Positions 1 through 11,585 of a stretch of DNA of 64,000 nt are shown here, one piece after another. A program made the position numbers and the translations under genes. The notes beneath the pieces are model-generated. The model made no database searches. It had not been told where the DNA came from and saw only the letters and a program-made list of their open reading frames with translations. How positions within the stretch are numbered: position 1 is the stretch's first letter; each line of letters opens with the position of its first letter. The DNA comes from Hericium rajendrae (Eukaryota; Basidiomycota; Agaricomycetes; Russulales; Hericiaceae), in NCBI GenBank assembly GCA_033439255.1, contig CM065882.1, forward strand, positions 806,001 to 870,000. The letters run 5' to 3'.

Positions 1-489
1 TGTGTAAGGACAGGACACTCATAGTATCAGAGTGAAAGTGCAGAAAGAACAGATACATTCGCAACCGGCCAGGTAAAAGACTTCAAGGAGCACTTGAGAG
101 CGCATACATGCACGTCACAGATGACACCAGCGGAACCACGGATTCAGTCCCATTCACGAATATCCGTTATGACGGAAGGTTGTAGCACACAAGCAGGCTG
201 AAGACAGTGAACAGAGGACGTCGTAGGACCCGGAGGCGAAGGCAAGATGGTGACCGACGGCAACACAAGCGATGGCAGTCACTGTGACCGATGCGTGACC
301 ACATTGTGACTGGACGCGACTGGACGCGTCGCGTGGGCACTCGGTATGTAGACCAGACAACAGACAACCTGTCTATGGCCCATGACAAAGCCATGAAGAG
401 AAGTGCATTGATAGCAGCCAAATAAGAACGCCTCGTCTCTTTCCAAACAAGAAACCCCTCTTCATTTAAATCACCAATCCAGGAGAGCT
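1..489. other. Non-coding stretch left of the fucosidase gene
   Basis: I see no convincing gene here. The open frames are short, overlap each other on the minus strand and show no recognisable motif. The right part is the 3' flank of the minus-strand fucosidase gene. Confidence 0.5.
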
Positions 490-3400
490 TCAAGCATACG
501 AAACCTGAAATGCCCACGCATACTTCACCTTTCTCACCTCATCCTCCGGAACCTCAATCGTAAAGATCCGAGCCTCCGACGTCCAGTTCAACGCCGCCCC
601 ACTCCCGCCGAGCAGCGTGACCGTGTCGCCCGGCACGATCGGCACAGGCGCGGGCGTCGAGACGGTGCCATTGGGGCGGACAAGCGCGGTGATGTAGAAC
701 GCGTCGGGCTTCGTCGTGAAGCGGACATCGGTGAAACCTGGCGTCTGGTCGGCGGGGCTGATCCACCAGACGCGCGTGCCGTAGATCGCCTCGCCGGCGC
801 TCTTGAGCCATTGGCCGATTTCGCGCAGAGGCTGCGTCATCTCGTCGATGACGGTGCCGTCCTCTTTCGGTCCGATGCTATGCAATACGGACCTACGGTA
901 GGTCGGTGTGGGAGGATGGGAAAAAAGTGCTCACTCAAGTAGATAGTTTCCGCCCTTAGCGACTATGCTGTAAAGGTGAGGGTTTGTCAGTCTCCCCCCG
1001 GAAGGAAACAACAGAAAACTCACTCTACAAGCTTGGGTATGATGCCAGAGGCATTCTGATATCCATATGACGGGCTGTTTATGTGTCAAAATGACTGAAT
1101 AGCGATAAAAGACTATTGTTGACTCACGTATCCGAATTGTAACCATAGCTGAATGGATCCATGCCCTCGCTGCTCTCCCATTTCGAAGCCTGACAGAACG
1201 GTGGTCAGTGACAGTGATGGCAGAGAAGTGCAGCGACGTACAAGGACCGCGGCGTAAGTCGCATACTCCGGAGTCGTGAAATCCGTCTGGTTCGATCCGC
1301 ATCGGTCGTCTCGCACGACCTGACGCCCTTGCGAAGCGGCATAGTTGTACCAATCGCCAGCTAGTGCGTGGGCGTCAGCGATGTGTCCAGATGAAATGCC
1401 GGTGTATCAGCCTACCAATCTCAGGGAAAGCTGTCGCGTATCCGATGTCACACCTGAAAGGACCCAGGGAGTCAACAGGCGATAACCGTATTGAGGCCTA
1501 CATACACACCAGAGTATCTCAGTCTCGTAAGAGAAGAACAAAGACTCCATCTGCGGTTTTTGAACTTACGCACAATGAGCCACGCTCGAGTAGACATGCA
1601 TGGGGAAGACGACGTACTTTCTTCCAGGAAGTTGTCCTTCGGAATGTAACCAATGTAAGGGTCGCAGCATGAACCATTGAACGCGTTCAAAGCCGGATGG
1701 CCGGGGAATGAACCATGGCCGTAAGGTCCGTATGAAGGATTGAACCATTCTGTAGAGCACTAAGATTAATAGCTATTGCTACGATGAGCAGAAAATCGGC
1801 ATACCGGGCATACTGAAGTAAGTCTAGATCAAATGAAAAGCCGTTAACGTGGAAAGCGCATGTCCGAGGAATATGCTCACTCCGCGGTGTAGCTCTGGGT
1901 GACGAGTCTTCGCGCTCTGCATCAATTCTTTGACAATGTCGCGCCTGGATGTAGTAGCCTCGCATTGAGCAGCGCAGAAAAAAAGAGGGAGACAACCACA
2001 TACTTGGGACCCAAGAGGAGCGAGTTGCGGTTGCTACTGTTTCCAGTGTCAAACTAAAGTGGTCCATGAGCAAACAAACTTCAGACAGCCAGAACTACTA
2101 CGCACCAAAGCAAATCCATCGTGGTGCTTAGTGACCAGAACGAAGTACTTCGCGCCAGCATCCGCGAAGAGGTCCGTCCAATCATCGGGGTTCCACTTGG
2201 ACGCCGTAAAGTTGGCGATGAAGTCGTCGTACACGACGTCCACCCCATAGGTCTCCTTGTGATGCACCCACGTCGGAGAGTTTTCGTTCGGGGCTGCATA
2301 AGCGAAGTCAGTTAATCGGGCGGACGAACGTGAGGAGTAGACGCACGGTTGTGGAACTGCCAGTTGTACCTGATCGGCAGCTGGTGCTTTAGTTGATACT
2401 CTGCAGTTGAGATATACAACGTACCATTCCGCGTACTGTTGGCCTGATGGAGCCCATGCGGGCACGCTGAATACACCCTGCCGAAGGCATGAGAACGGGC
2501 TCTTATGTCGTCTACCTCAAAACGCACCCAATGAATCTATGCACAAGATACCGATCAGTTGCAAGTTCACGAGTGCTAGTGGAAGGACATACGAAGATTC
2601 CGAATTTCGCATCATCGTACTGCAGCGAAAATTTACTTACAATTGTTAGACAAGCAGCCACGGAAGGACTCACCCATTCAGGAGCCTCGTGCGTCGCCAA
2701 GCTGACATCGTTGTTCTCATAGGCAGGAATCCCAGCCGTAACCTGGAACTCCTGGCTCCCACCCACCAACGAGACCGCCTTACCGCTCTGATCTGTCACG
2801 ATGACAGTAGCCGTTGCATTGCTACCTGGGGCGACGCCATCGTTCGTCTTCACGCCCACGGTCACGACGACCTGGTCATTCGACCGCAGGCGACGGAACG
2901 ACCCGGGCACGACCGTCTGGAACGCGCTCGAGTTCAGCGCCACGCTGTGGTTCGCCGTGACCCACGCCGACACGTTCGCGCCGAGCGGCGCGAGATTGTT
3001 AATCGTGACCTCGACGATCTGCGCGCCCGCACCGGCCGCCGTCGAGTTGTCGAACCACTTCGTCGTGGAGCGCACGGCCTGCACGTTCAGGACCGGGCTC
3101 GCGGTCGAGGTGTTCCCGGCGCTGGCGTCCGCGGAGAGGAGCGTGATGGAGAAGAAGTTGATGTTCGAGCCCGGGGGCGGGAGCGCGATGGACGTTAGGT
3201 TCTTGTCGCTCCGGATGCTGGAGGTGGAGTACTGGATGTGGGTATTGTTGGTATCGATGGTCAGGTTATAGTCCAGCGTCTTGTTTGCATAGTGGTAGGG
3301 TCTAACCGCGGCTGATGTTGACTCTACGTATATCTTCAGTCGAAAGTCACGCACATGTAGATTGGTCCGGTGAATACTGAGCCTGACGAGAACCACGGGG

Positions 3401-3890
3401 CAATGATGATCGTCATGTCTTCCGAAGTGTTGTCGTCGAAGTTGAGCGTGATGTTGGAGATCATGGGACTTGGGCCAGAGCCGACGGGCCAGATCGCTGC
3501 GCCCAAAGCATTGAAGGACTGGAACTGTCCACCTCCGTTCGGGATCGTCAACGTTTGGCCTGCTGAGCCAACTGTGTCCTTTGACGAGGCATCATGGAAC
3601 GGGGGGAGATCAAACTAAAACGTGTCAGGTTCACAAAGTTGAACAGCGAACCGAGAGAGAGCACGCACCTCGATCCCATTGTAGCTGTAGGTAGCAGCGT
3701 TAGGGAGTAGCTCGACCGGGTACGACCGACCACTGCCGTCAAAGTCCGCACGCGGGTCATTCGGGCCCGACGCCGCAGCCTTGATATCGAACGCCGACTT
3801 GAGATCAAGTTTCACGAACTCTGTCGAAGCTACAGTTAAGCCCAATCCAGGCAAGGTGCAGAACACAGAAACAAGGTGAAGCCCCCTCAT
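490..3890 (-). CDS. Secreted alpha-L-fucosidase, glycoside hydrolase family 29
   Basis: Retaining exo-glycosidase predicted to remove alpha-L-fucose from glycans outside the cell. The start at 3890 opens a signal peptide (MRGLHLVSVF..., ending near VAS), followed by an N-terminal beta-rich region of about 300 residues and then the GH29 barrel. Seen across spliced exons: KFGIF-IHW-GVFSVPAW, EWYNWQFHN, DWTDLFADAGAKYF, TKHHDGFAL, HRGTYFSMPEWF, and ETEILWCDIG, whose Asp is the expected nucleophile. The C-terminus has NYLLDIGP and a beta-domain ending near 490. I count more than a dozen exons, all with GT..AG introns of about 50-70 nt. Exons include 2593-2619 (27 nt), 2528-2536 (9 nt) and 1805-1823 (19 nt). 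Exon 1 is 3669-3890. I see no disruption. Its polysaccharide or glycoprotein target is inference. Confidence 0.9.
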
Positions 3891-3933
3891 CGCGTCCGCG
3901 GCAGGGCTGCTGCCCGCGACCGCACCGCGACGC

Positions 3934-3942
3934 GCTATAAGT
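3934..3942 (-). promoter_or_regulatory. TATA-like element of the fucosidase gene
   Basis: Read on the minus strand this is ACTTATAGC, about 45 bp upstream of the chosen start. It fits a TATA box but rests on sequence and position only. Confidence 0.35.
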
Positions 3943-3969
3943 GTAGCCCAACATGCTCATATGACCGTC

Positions 3970-5957
3970 AAAGAAGAGGGCGGACGGAATGATGTCCGCA
4001 GACGTTATTTGCTAGTCCCATTTGCATCCCAGAGCGGTCAAGTGGCGCGCCCGCGCGACCTGCTGAGGGACGACCAGTCGCTTCAGCAGCACACTCGATC
4101 TCTGCTCTGAAATACATGTAGTGGTCGCAGGCCCATGATGCCGTCGTTGCTGGAAAACCCGGACGCAAATGAGCACGATGGAGAGAGAACTCACGCGTGA
4201 CGCCCGCACGCTCTGGCCGGAGGACATGTGCCGCCGGCGAGAAGATGGACTGAACGAGATGGTACACATGGAGCCACGCAGGGAAGAACAAGAACGCGTC
4301 CGCGGAAGCGAAGGCGGGCAGCATCGCACGCGCTATTGGAAGGTCGCAGCGCTCATGTGCTTGCCTTCCTGCCGAAGTTGATAAGATAGCCTGTTCTGGC
4401 GATGGTGATGACCCTGTGCTCCAAGAACAGGTGGTCTATGCGACGATCAAGCTATTGTATGGAGCCGCGACGGTCCGCTGGCTGCTGCTACCAGAAGATG
4501 GGGGCACTTGGTCCGGATGGTGAACGTGGTTGTGAAGAACAAGCAGCGCGCCCCGCCAGCTTCTTGTCCAAGTCTTGCACGTGATCGAAGCAAAGTACTC
4601 ACCCCAGACTCATGTTTTCTTGAATTGCAGGTCTTAGGAAGGTATAACAACGAGACAGCATGTGTCTAGAACAGAAGAGTAGTCTTGAGCTTGAGATTCC
4701 AAAGTAGTGGTGTCGAACTCTACGGACGTTGCGGAATTACAGTACTTACGAGTTCAAGCACTCAGCAGACCGCCGCGGAGTTCCTTGAGATCTATTAAGT
4801 CTTATTTATATCAAGTCAGACACCAATAGGTGGACACATCAACATAACCGAAGTCAAGGGAATCTCGACGTTGTGTCAGCGCGTCAGACAGTTGACAGAT
4901 CACTGCGATGGCCAGTAGCCAGCAGCACTCACGATCCGTCATTTCACAACCTGATAAATGCCGCAATCTGAAAATCATAGTCCGCTAGTCCACAAAGTGG
5001 ATGTGTTCTTAGGTGATCCATAAGCAACGATCTGTTCCTATATTGTTCGCTCATTGACATATCAGATGAAGATGTACAGAGTGTCGCAAGGTTTGAACAT
5101 GAAGCTGAACATAGAGCGCCCAAAGTCGCATCCTGTGTCTTCTGGTTCCGATCGGAATTGATCGCCACTAATTGGCCGCCAATAGCACCGCTCATATACG
5201 GCCTTTCATGCCGCCTCTGGATGCTGATTTGTCGCTTGCTGCTGCTTACTCTGCCTCCCCCGCTTCCCCCACAAACAATGTTCAGCGATGTTTCTAGCTT
5301 CAAGCTTCAAGCCTTGATTACAGAGCAGGAAGCTCACATCGACTAACAAGACTTATGACTGACTTTGCTTAAGGATAATTTCGGAGTTCTACAAATCGTA
5401 GGTACACACGTCAACGTTCAACACTGAACGTTTGAACAGGCGTCAACACACTCACACAAACGCGCCCATCCATCATGACCCAGGCACAGTATTCGTTGGC
5501 CGACGACATGTATCGTTCGCGGCCGCAGTGGCAATAAAATCAAGTGCCTGTTTACACTGTCTAATTATATGGATGAAGGACACTCCGTGGGTGCATCCGT
5601 CGAATTCATGACACCTTTCAGTGTTTCACTAATTTCTCCATCAGCGCGTCCAGGAACAAGGTCTGTAGTCATTTCTGGGGCACGGAAAACGTGCTTCATT
5701 GCCTTGTGATGTCTCAGGGATGTCGGTGGACCCGTTATTCAGGAGTGGTGATCGTCCGAGCCGCTCGTCGCTTTGCTTCGAAGACCGCTGGGCTTCGCGG
5801 ACAGCGTGGTGAATGCGGATCACTCATATATTTAGTGCGTGACAAGTTTCAGTTTCAGAGCTGCCTGCCGATTTCTTTAAAGCTAGCACCCTCCCGCTCG
5901 GCAATCTCTACCAGTGTTGGTCTTCGAATGTCGGCTCCCTCCCATACCCTTGTAGGC
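3970..5957. other. Unassigned region; weak coding-like stretches on the minus strand
   Basis: No gene could be built here. On the minus strand a hydrophobic open stretch at about 4204-4324 (contains AFLFFPAWLHVYHL) is followed by a plausible donor and acceptor, and another short stretch lies near 4560-4620 (FDHVQDLDKK). They do not join into a recognisable protein. They could be a decayed membrane-protein gene or chance. 4900-5957 shows nothing beyond the upstream flank of the DUF3455 gene. Confidence 0.3.
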
Positions 5958-6822
5958 ATGTTCGCTCGCTCTCTTTTCGCCCTCGCTTTTTCCACCGCAG
6001 CACTTGCTACTCCCTTCCTCAACTTTCAGGGATGCAGCGTGCCTAGCAGTGTGCTTCAGCTTCCGAAAAATCAGACAGCGCTGACTGCACCATCCACTTC
6101 CCCCACCTTCGTCACACTCGGCGTGGGGGTACAGAACTACACGTGCTCAAATACGTCCACCTACACGTATGCTCTCTTTCCGTTCCGAGTCCACGTACAC
6201 AGCTGATTTATACCTCGCACAGCAATGTCGGTGCGCTCGCAGAGCTATTCGACATTTCCTGTCTTTACAGCACGTCACTGTTCCCCGGCATCCAAGACAT
6301 CGCCTTCGCGGCGTGGTCTGCACTCCCCGCGGATGCCACTACTTTGGAGGTCGAGCGCATACTGCGAATCGTCGGCAATCCAGATGTCGTCGGGCAACAC
6401 TACTTCGTCACCAGTCCTTCGGGCACCGGCACGAGCCCCAAGTTCGACTTCACGTCTGGCAAGTTCAACGGCAACGCCAATGCGTACATCTTGGCGGCGA
6501 GGGCCGGCGACTTGCCGTCCCCCGATTCCAAGAGCGACATCGACTGGCTTTCCCTAAATCGCGTGAGCGGCGAGCTCGCTGATCAGGTGTTCAGGGTTGA
6601 TACCCGAGGCGGCCAGCCTCCCGCTTCGGTACGATCTCTCGGGCCTTCAGTTCCAGGACCGTGTTTGAAGTGTTGACATCATTCAGTGCATTCCCGGATC
6701 TCCCGAAATTTCGGTTCGATATGTTGCGAGATATCGTGAGTACACCACTCACTCCTACAAAATGTCTTGGTACTGACCTGAATGTCTTCCTAGTGTTCTA
6801 CGGCGGTTCTATCAAGTCGTAA
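5958..6822 (+). CDS. Secreted DUF3455-family protein
   Basis: Small secreted protein of the DUF3455 family, common in ascomycete and basidiomycete secretomes; its biochemical role is not established. Exons 5958-6166, 6223-6628, 6687-6735 and 6794-6822 give 230 residues and all splice in frame. The start at 5958 opens a clear signal peptide (MFARSLFALAFSTAALA). Family landmarks seen are TLGVGVQNYTC at the end of exon 1, ALAELFDISCLY at the start of exon 2, a central HYFV...PKFDF, and the C-terminal SVRYVARYLFYGGS rebuilt over the last two introns. One further in-frame Met lies upstream but would bury the signal peptide, so it was not chosen. It looks complete. Confidence 0.85.
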
Positions 6823-7122
6823 TGAAACAGCCGTCCAGAGATCCAATCCTATTATGTCTCATTTAGTCCGGGTTTTTACTAGTTCATGTCAGATCGTAGT
6901 TGGTATCTTCAGTACTTGGCGCAATGCTATATGGACTTTTATTCAGCCAGTCGCATGACTGGCTGGTTCCTCACGTTCAGGATTTCGTGTAAACCATCTC
7001 CATTTCGCGCACATGTACGCTCTCAAAATGCGGAATTACTTACGAGCTCAAGCACTTGACAGACTGCCGCGGAGTCCCTGGAAAAACATCGAGATAAATT
7101 TATCCGAGGAATTTTTGACATT
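6823..7122. other. 3' flank of the DUF3455 gene up to tRNA-Ala
   Basis: About 300 bases without an open frame or other recognisable signal. Confidence 0.4.
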
Positions 7123-7206
7123 GGGCATATGGTGTAGTTGGTTTATCACGCTCGCTTAGCATGTTATGTTTGCGAGAGGTGTCCGGTTCAATTCCGGATA
7201 TGTCCA
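7123..7206 (+). tRNA. tRNA-Ala (anticodon AGC) with a 9-nt intron
   Basis: A full cloverleaf can be drawn. Acceptor stem GGGCATA pairs with TATGTCC and the discriminator is A. The D arm holds GTAGTTGG. Anticodon stem CTCGC/GCGAG carries loop TTAGCAT once a 9-nt insert (TGTTATGTT) directly after position 37 is removed. The T arm is TCCGG-TTCAATT-CCGGA. The insert sits at the canonical nuclear tRNA intron site. Anticodon AGC gives alanine. Confidence 0.9.
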
Positions 7207-7550
7207 TTAATTTCCGCATCAATTGCAGTACTTTTTCTCTCCGGCTGGAGGTTCCAACTTCCGAGATGTACATACTTATCAAACTGAATGATATCCCCCA
7301 ACATAACTTAGATTTGTTCCAGTCGGATTTCTTTTCAGGGCTCACGTACACCGATAGGCCGCCACTTTGACTTATTCTGCCGAATGCTTATCATAAAGAA
7401 GTTATTCAGTGGTCTGAATTCTAGCACGGATAAATATCATAGGGTGAATGAAAATACAATGAAGCCATGATCTCAATACAGTCGAAAACAGGGTAACTCA
7501 TACAACCAATAAGAACCATAGCTACGTAGCATAAATCATAGCATAAATCA

Positions 7551-8936
7551 TCAAACATCAATCAACAACTCGGCCTCCAACCGATCCTCGTACACACGCA
7601 TATCGAAAGACTCCTTGAACGGTACGTACAGCTTTCCGGGCACAGCAAACACGACCTTCTCGAACACGTTGCGGAACGCACCGGTTCCGTCTTCTCCTGG
7701 ACTGCATGCGATGAGCTCGGCCCATATGCGCGCGACCATGTCGACGCTGTTTCCTTCGTTGCAGCCGAACGCACCGAGGACCAGGGTGCGATCACCGCGG
7801 AGTTCGAAGAGGCGGAGTACGCGTGCCATGCGCTCTTTCATTGTCCTGCGGATGGTATCTTCGATGGCGATGGGGGAAGGTGAGGTGCACGTTGTGGAGG
7901 AGAGGGGGGATGAGGTAGACGAAGGCGCAGGCAGGGATGTGAGGTGGCGAGCTGACCGAATTGAACTGGCAAGAACGGGCACGGCAGAAACAACGTTCAT
8001 GACATACGGGGCGACATACTCGCCCATGGCCTTCTGATTCTGACTGTTCACTGCGGGCGGAAGCTCCAACTCCTTGGTCGTGGGGTCGGCGGGAATGGCG
8101 TCCATCTCGGGGTCGAAATCGTCATCAACCTTGTTGAAGCGATCCTCATCGTCGCGGCGGAGTCCGACCACGGCCGGGCTATATACTAGGGAATGGGGGA
8201 AGAACGTCGCACCGTGCTCCTTGGCGTAAAGCTTCGCGTCGCGATAGAATTGCTGGGCCTGCGGTGTGTGAAGCGAGGCAACGAGGGACGTCGAGCGGGC
8301 CAGTACGGCCTCAGGTTCTGAGCTACCACTGAGGTACGCACCACCTGGACAACGGGGCGAGGCGGACGAGAGTACGCCGATGGATGTGAACGGGGTGGTG
8401 TAGTCATCGTTGACATGGCTGGCTGCGGACGTCAGGGAGAGCCGCCGCGCGACAGTAAGAGCGGATCGTTTTGAAAATTCGATCGCCGTCGGGGTTGAGG
8501 GCATGCCCATTGTCGCCCTACCGAGTGGGAAATCTGTGGCCTGCGAATAAAACGCAGTTTCCTGCCGAGAGAAACATACCTGCGAGGAGATATCATGCAC
8601 GATGTGCCATGTACTCAAGGCAGGTGTACGCTGGGAATTGTCTAGGATATCAGCAAGTGAAGGCACGCGGCAGCGTCGTGTCTCTACATACTTGCCGTCA
8701 CCCATCACAATTCCCCGCGTCTGTTGGGCAATAAGGGCCCATTGAGAGCGCTTGGCGCGTACAGCAGAGTGTTGAAAGCGTCGCTTGCGCTCCTCTGTGG
8801 AAAGGCGCTTTGAGCGGGTTCGGTGTTCCGCTTTTATGGTCTGTTCATGGGAGGATTGGCGTTTGGAGGGTGCCTTTGAGCGGCGAGAGCGAGTTTGTGA
8901 ACGGGAAGCGGTACGAAGCGTTGCGGTTCTGGACAT
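7551..8936 (-). CDS. PARG-like (DUF2263) macrodomain-family protein, possibly inactive
   Basis: Resembles the microbial-type poly(ADP-ribose) glycohydrolase catalytic family (DUF2263). One open frame gives up to 461 residues; a basic Arg/Ser-rich N-terminus (1-65) could be nuclear. Family landmarks: RSQWALIAQQTRGIV near 63-78, PGGAYLSGSSEPEAVLARS at 197-215, HSLVYSPAVVGLRRDD near 248-262, and LVLGAFGCNEGNSVDMVARI toward the C-terminus. Active members normally show PGG...QEE. Here the aligned residues are P208-E209-A210, so the second, catalytic Glu appears lost, and the later FRDDDG and GCGxFxN motifs are also changed. One or two short introns may lie between residues 80 and 140, since GT..AG pairs exist there. 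It diverges from the RRM gene at 9423. Confidence 0.7.
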   Translation of the reverse strand: MSRTATLRTASRSQTRSRRSKAPSKRQSSHEQTIKAEHRTRSKRLSTEERKRRFQHSAVRAKRSQWALIAQQTRGIVMGDGKYVETRRCRVPSLADILDNSQRTPALSTWHIVHDISSQVCFSRQETAFYSQATDFPLGRATMGMPSTPTAIEFSKRSALTVARRLSLTSAASHVNDDYTTPFTSIGVLSSASPRCPGGAYLSGSSEPEAVLARSTSLVASLHTPQAQQFYRDAKLYAKEHGATFFPHSLVYSPAVVGLRRDDEDRFNKVDDDFDPEMDAIPADPTTKELELPPAVNSQNQKAMGEYVAPYVMNVVSAVPVLASSIRSARHLTSLPAPSSTSSPLSSTTCTSPSPIAIEDTIRRTMKERMARVLRLFELRGDRTLVLGAFGCNEGNSVDMVARIWAELIACSPGEDGTGAFRNVFEKVVFAVPGKLYVPFKESFDMRVYEDRLEAELLIDV

Positions 8937-9422
8937 CTTGTTATCTGCGAAGACGAAGTACTGGGGATGGCGAATAGCGGTGGTGATGAAAGTGGGAGGA
9001 GAAGGGGGAGAGGAATGACAATAGGAGTTACGACACGATTACAAATTGAATGTCCGATTTCAGCGGAGTCTCGAGGTGTAGCCACTGTGGCTGTGCACGC
9101 TCGAAGTCCACGCTGTTTGGCGACTGTGCGACGGTTTCAGGCAGATATGAACAGAAGAATAAGGATCATGATATTCGAAGGGACAAGATACACGATGTTA
9201 TTATCGGAATGGCCAGTTGAAGACGAACAAAGTGGAAGGACAAAACAAGTCCTGTGGGTGGTGACAATGAGTCACGGCGGCACAGTCAATGGCCGTTACC
9301 GTGTGACGCGACGCCCGCTTTCCACGCGAGACACTGACAAGACCTCTCTCCTCACCACCACCTCGCATCCCCCCTTCCACCCCTCCTCACCTTTTCGGCC
9401 CGCATTCACGACTCGACCAGCA
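8937..9422. promoter_or_regulatory. Shared divergent promoter region
   Basis: 486 bp between the starts of the minus-strand PARG-like gene and the plus-strand RRM gene. It is C/T-rich just before 9423. No TATA box stands out. Confidence 0.4.
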
Positions 9423-10403
9423 ATGGCCTCCCTTCTCGAACGCATGAACATCGACTCGCCCGCCTCGTCGGTCGGGCCCGTCCGCTCAAAGCCAAGGCGC
9501 TCAGACCCCACCCCCTACGTGCGTCGGTTTTCGGCATCCGGTCTTGACCCTGGCCTCAACCATTTGACACATAGATACGCCCCACCCGTACGCCGAGGGG
9601 CAACGTCGACGGTGCATGGACGCACGATCTCTTTGAGGACGCAGCTGCGAAGAAGGGCGGCCGGAGCCTCGCGGCGCGGCTCGATGGGCCTGGCGTGCCA
9701 CGGAAGGTGAACGCGGGAATGGCGATGAAGGCGATGCAGGAGGCCGCGGGGGTGGGGTCGGGGCTGTCGATACGCGGTGCGAGTGCGCGCGGGAATGTCG
9801 TGGAGGTGTCGGGATTGGTGCGAGGGACGACTGCTGAGGACGTCGAGGTACGGCAAACTCGCTTTTCGTGTGGCGGTGTGTTTAACTCGGTCCCTAGGCT
9901 ATTTTCAAGTCATGCGGGCCCATCACGCAGTCGACTGCGAAGAACTCGAACGATGGCGGTGTGACGGTCCGGCTCACTTTCAAGAGCGACCATGATGCTA
10001 AGACAGCTGTCACGAAATTCGACAAGCAGGTGGCGGATGGGCGACCGCTGAGCGTGCGGGTCGTAGGCGGTGTTAATGCAACACTCAGTGGCCGGCTCAA
10101 CGTCGGGGTCCAGGATGGGAGTGTAGACGCATTGCTGGAAAGCACAGGCGGCTCGTAAGTCGCAAGGTGGTGTTGCATTCAAAAGCCGGCTCATATAGAT
10201 GTGTCTTTGTCAGGAAAATGCGTTCGGACGATATCTTGAACGACGCAGAAGCGCGTGCGCGCGCGCAAGTTCTTGTCGCACCACCAGGTGCTGATCCCCG
10301 CGAGTACACGCAAACGACTCGCGGGCGTGGTCGTGGACGTGGGGGGCGTGGACGTGCAGGCGGTAGACGCGGGAAGGCTGAGGGGCGCATGGACATCGAT
10401 TGA
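9423..10403 (+). CDS. ALYREF/Yra1-like RRM protein (mRNA export adaptor)
   Basis: Nuclear RNA-binding adaptor of the REF/ALY type, which in known systems couples the THO/TREX complex to the mRNA export receptor. Exons 9423-9518, 9575-9847, 9898-10154 and 10214-10403 join in frame to 271 residues. The N-terminus begins MASLLERMNIDSP. One RRM spans roughly residues 95-175: NVVEVSGLVRGTTAEDVE begins it, AIFKSCGPI follows across an intron, and VTVRLTFKSDHDAKTAV is the RNP1-side strand. The tail is an RGG-type box (RGRGRGRGGRGRAGGR) ending GRMDID, a terminus style typical of this family. Assignment to Yra1/ALY rather than another RRM-RGG protein is by architecture. Confidence 0.75.
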
Positions 10404-10742
10404 GAGATAGATGGAGCTGTCGTATCCGCCTGTGTCATATGTGCTCCCGTATATCGTATGTGGTCTATGTATGTTTCTGAGATGTTAATGAGGTTCATAT
10501 CTGCTCTTGTCGTATTATACTCGTTTCATGTGCTGTCCAAATTTACTACTCGTTGTAAAGCTGATTTCATGAACACCGTTTCAGTCGACTATAACGAAAG
10601 GACTTCAGGATCCATGAGTAAAAGAATTGGCTGGGGCATTGACTAGCCAGCATGTCAAGCTCAGCGTCAGTGAGATGCTACTGTATAACTGGTTCTCAGT
10701 CCTGGAATCTGAACAAAAAAAAATCACACATAGTTCTTTCTA
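10404..10742. other. 3' flank of the RRM gene
   Basis: About 340 bases; no gene seen. Confidence 0.4.
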
Positions 10743-10825
10743 TTCGGATACGGGGAATCGAACCCCGAGCTGCCGCGAAGACTCCGTTTGAGAGGCGGCA
10801 ATGTTAGCCGTTACACCATATCCGA
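10743..10825 (-). tRNA. tRNA-Glu (anticodon CTC) with an 11-nt intron
   Basis: On the minus strand the acceptor stem TCGGATA pairs with TATCCGA and the discriminator is A. The D arm contains GTGTAACGGCTAACA, typical of eukaryotic tRNA-Glu. Anticodon stem GCCGC/GCGGC holds CTCTCA plus an insert of about 11 nt after position 37. The T arm is CGGGG-TTCGATT-CCCCG. Confidence 0.9.
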
Positions 10826-11585
10826 ATGATATTGCAGCAGGCGGTTTTATAGAGGATTGTCAGACCTCGACATTGACATTCAGTGCTTGCTGTGGACCCC
10901 TCTGCTCAAAATAATGCCATATTTACAACGGCTGCACAGAGCAAACTAGTGAATGACATGAATCCGCAACCAGGAGACAGCGGCCGCTTCGCCGTTGGAG
11001 GCACGTCTCGAGAGCGAGGCGCATGACATCAGAAATCACGCTGCGTCGCGCTCCGAGGCGAAGAACCCGCGCATGGTAGGCGGCGGTGTACGATACTTAT
11101 CAGAAGCTGTTGCAGAACACATACTTACCAGTCTCGACGGTTCGAATGCTACCATCTTCTCACGAGAGCCGGGAATAGCGTCGCTCATGCGTTCCGTTCG
11201 TAGCTGCGAGTTGTGCCACACTTCAAAAACCAGGATTTCTCTTTGCTGGTGCGCAAACACGTAAAGAGGCATGCATAGGAGAGCTGGATCCGAAGGGACA
11301 AACTGGAGTGGAGTCACGAAACAGGCAGGCTCGGGATTTGGCAGGGGGCGTGCTAGGCGGGTCACGCGTGACAGGAGGCACGTCACGCAAACGGGGAACG
11401 TCAGCCCTGCAGGCAATTATCGTTCCTCACCACCTCCACATCTCCACCAGTTCTCCTCCCGCGTCCTCCTTGCACCGGTGCGCCAGCCTCTCCGGTTCCC
11501 CATTTCGACGTCGCTGACACGCCCGCGCAGTCTCCTGTGTAACTGACGTTTTTCACGTGCCTCGAAATCTAGCCTCGAACATAAA
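10826..11585. other. Intergenic region upstream of Erv14
   Basis: About 760 bases without a supported gene. The last 200 bases are pyrimidine-rich, as usual upstream of fungal housekeeping genes. Confidence 0.4.
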
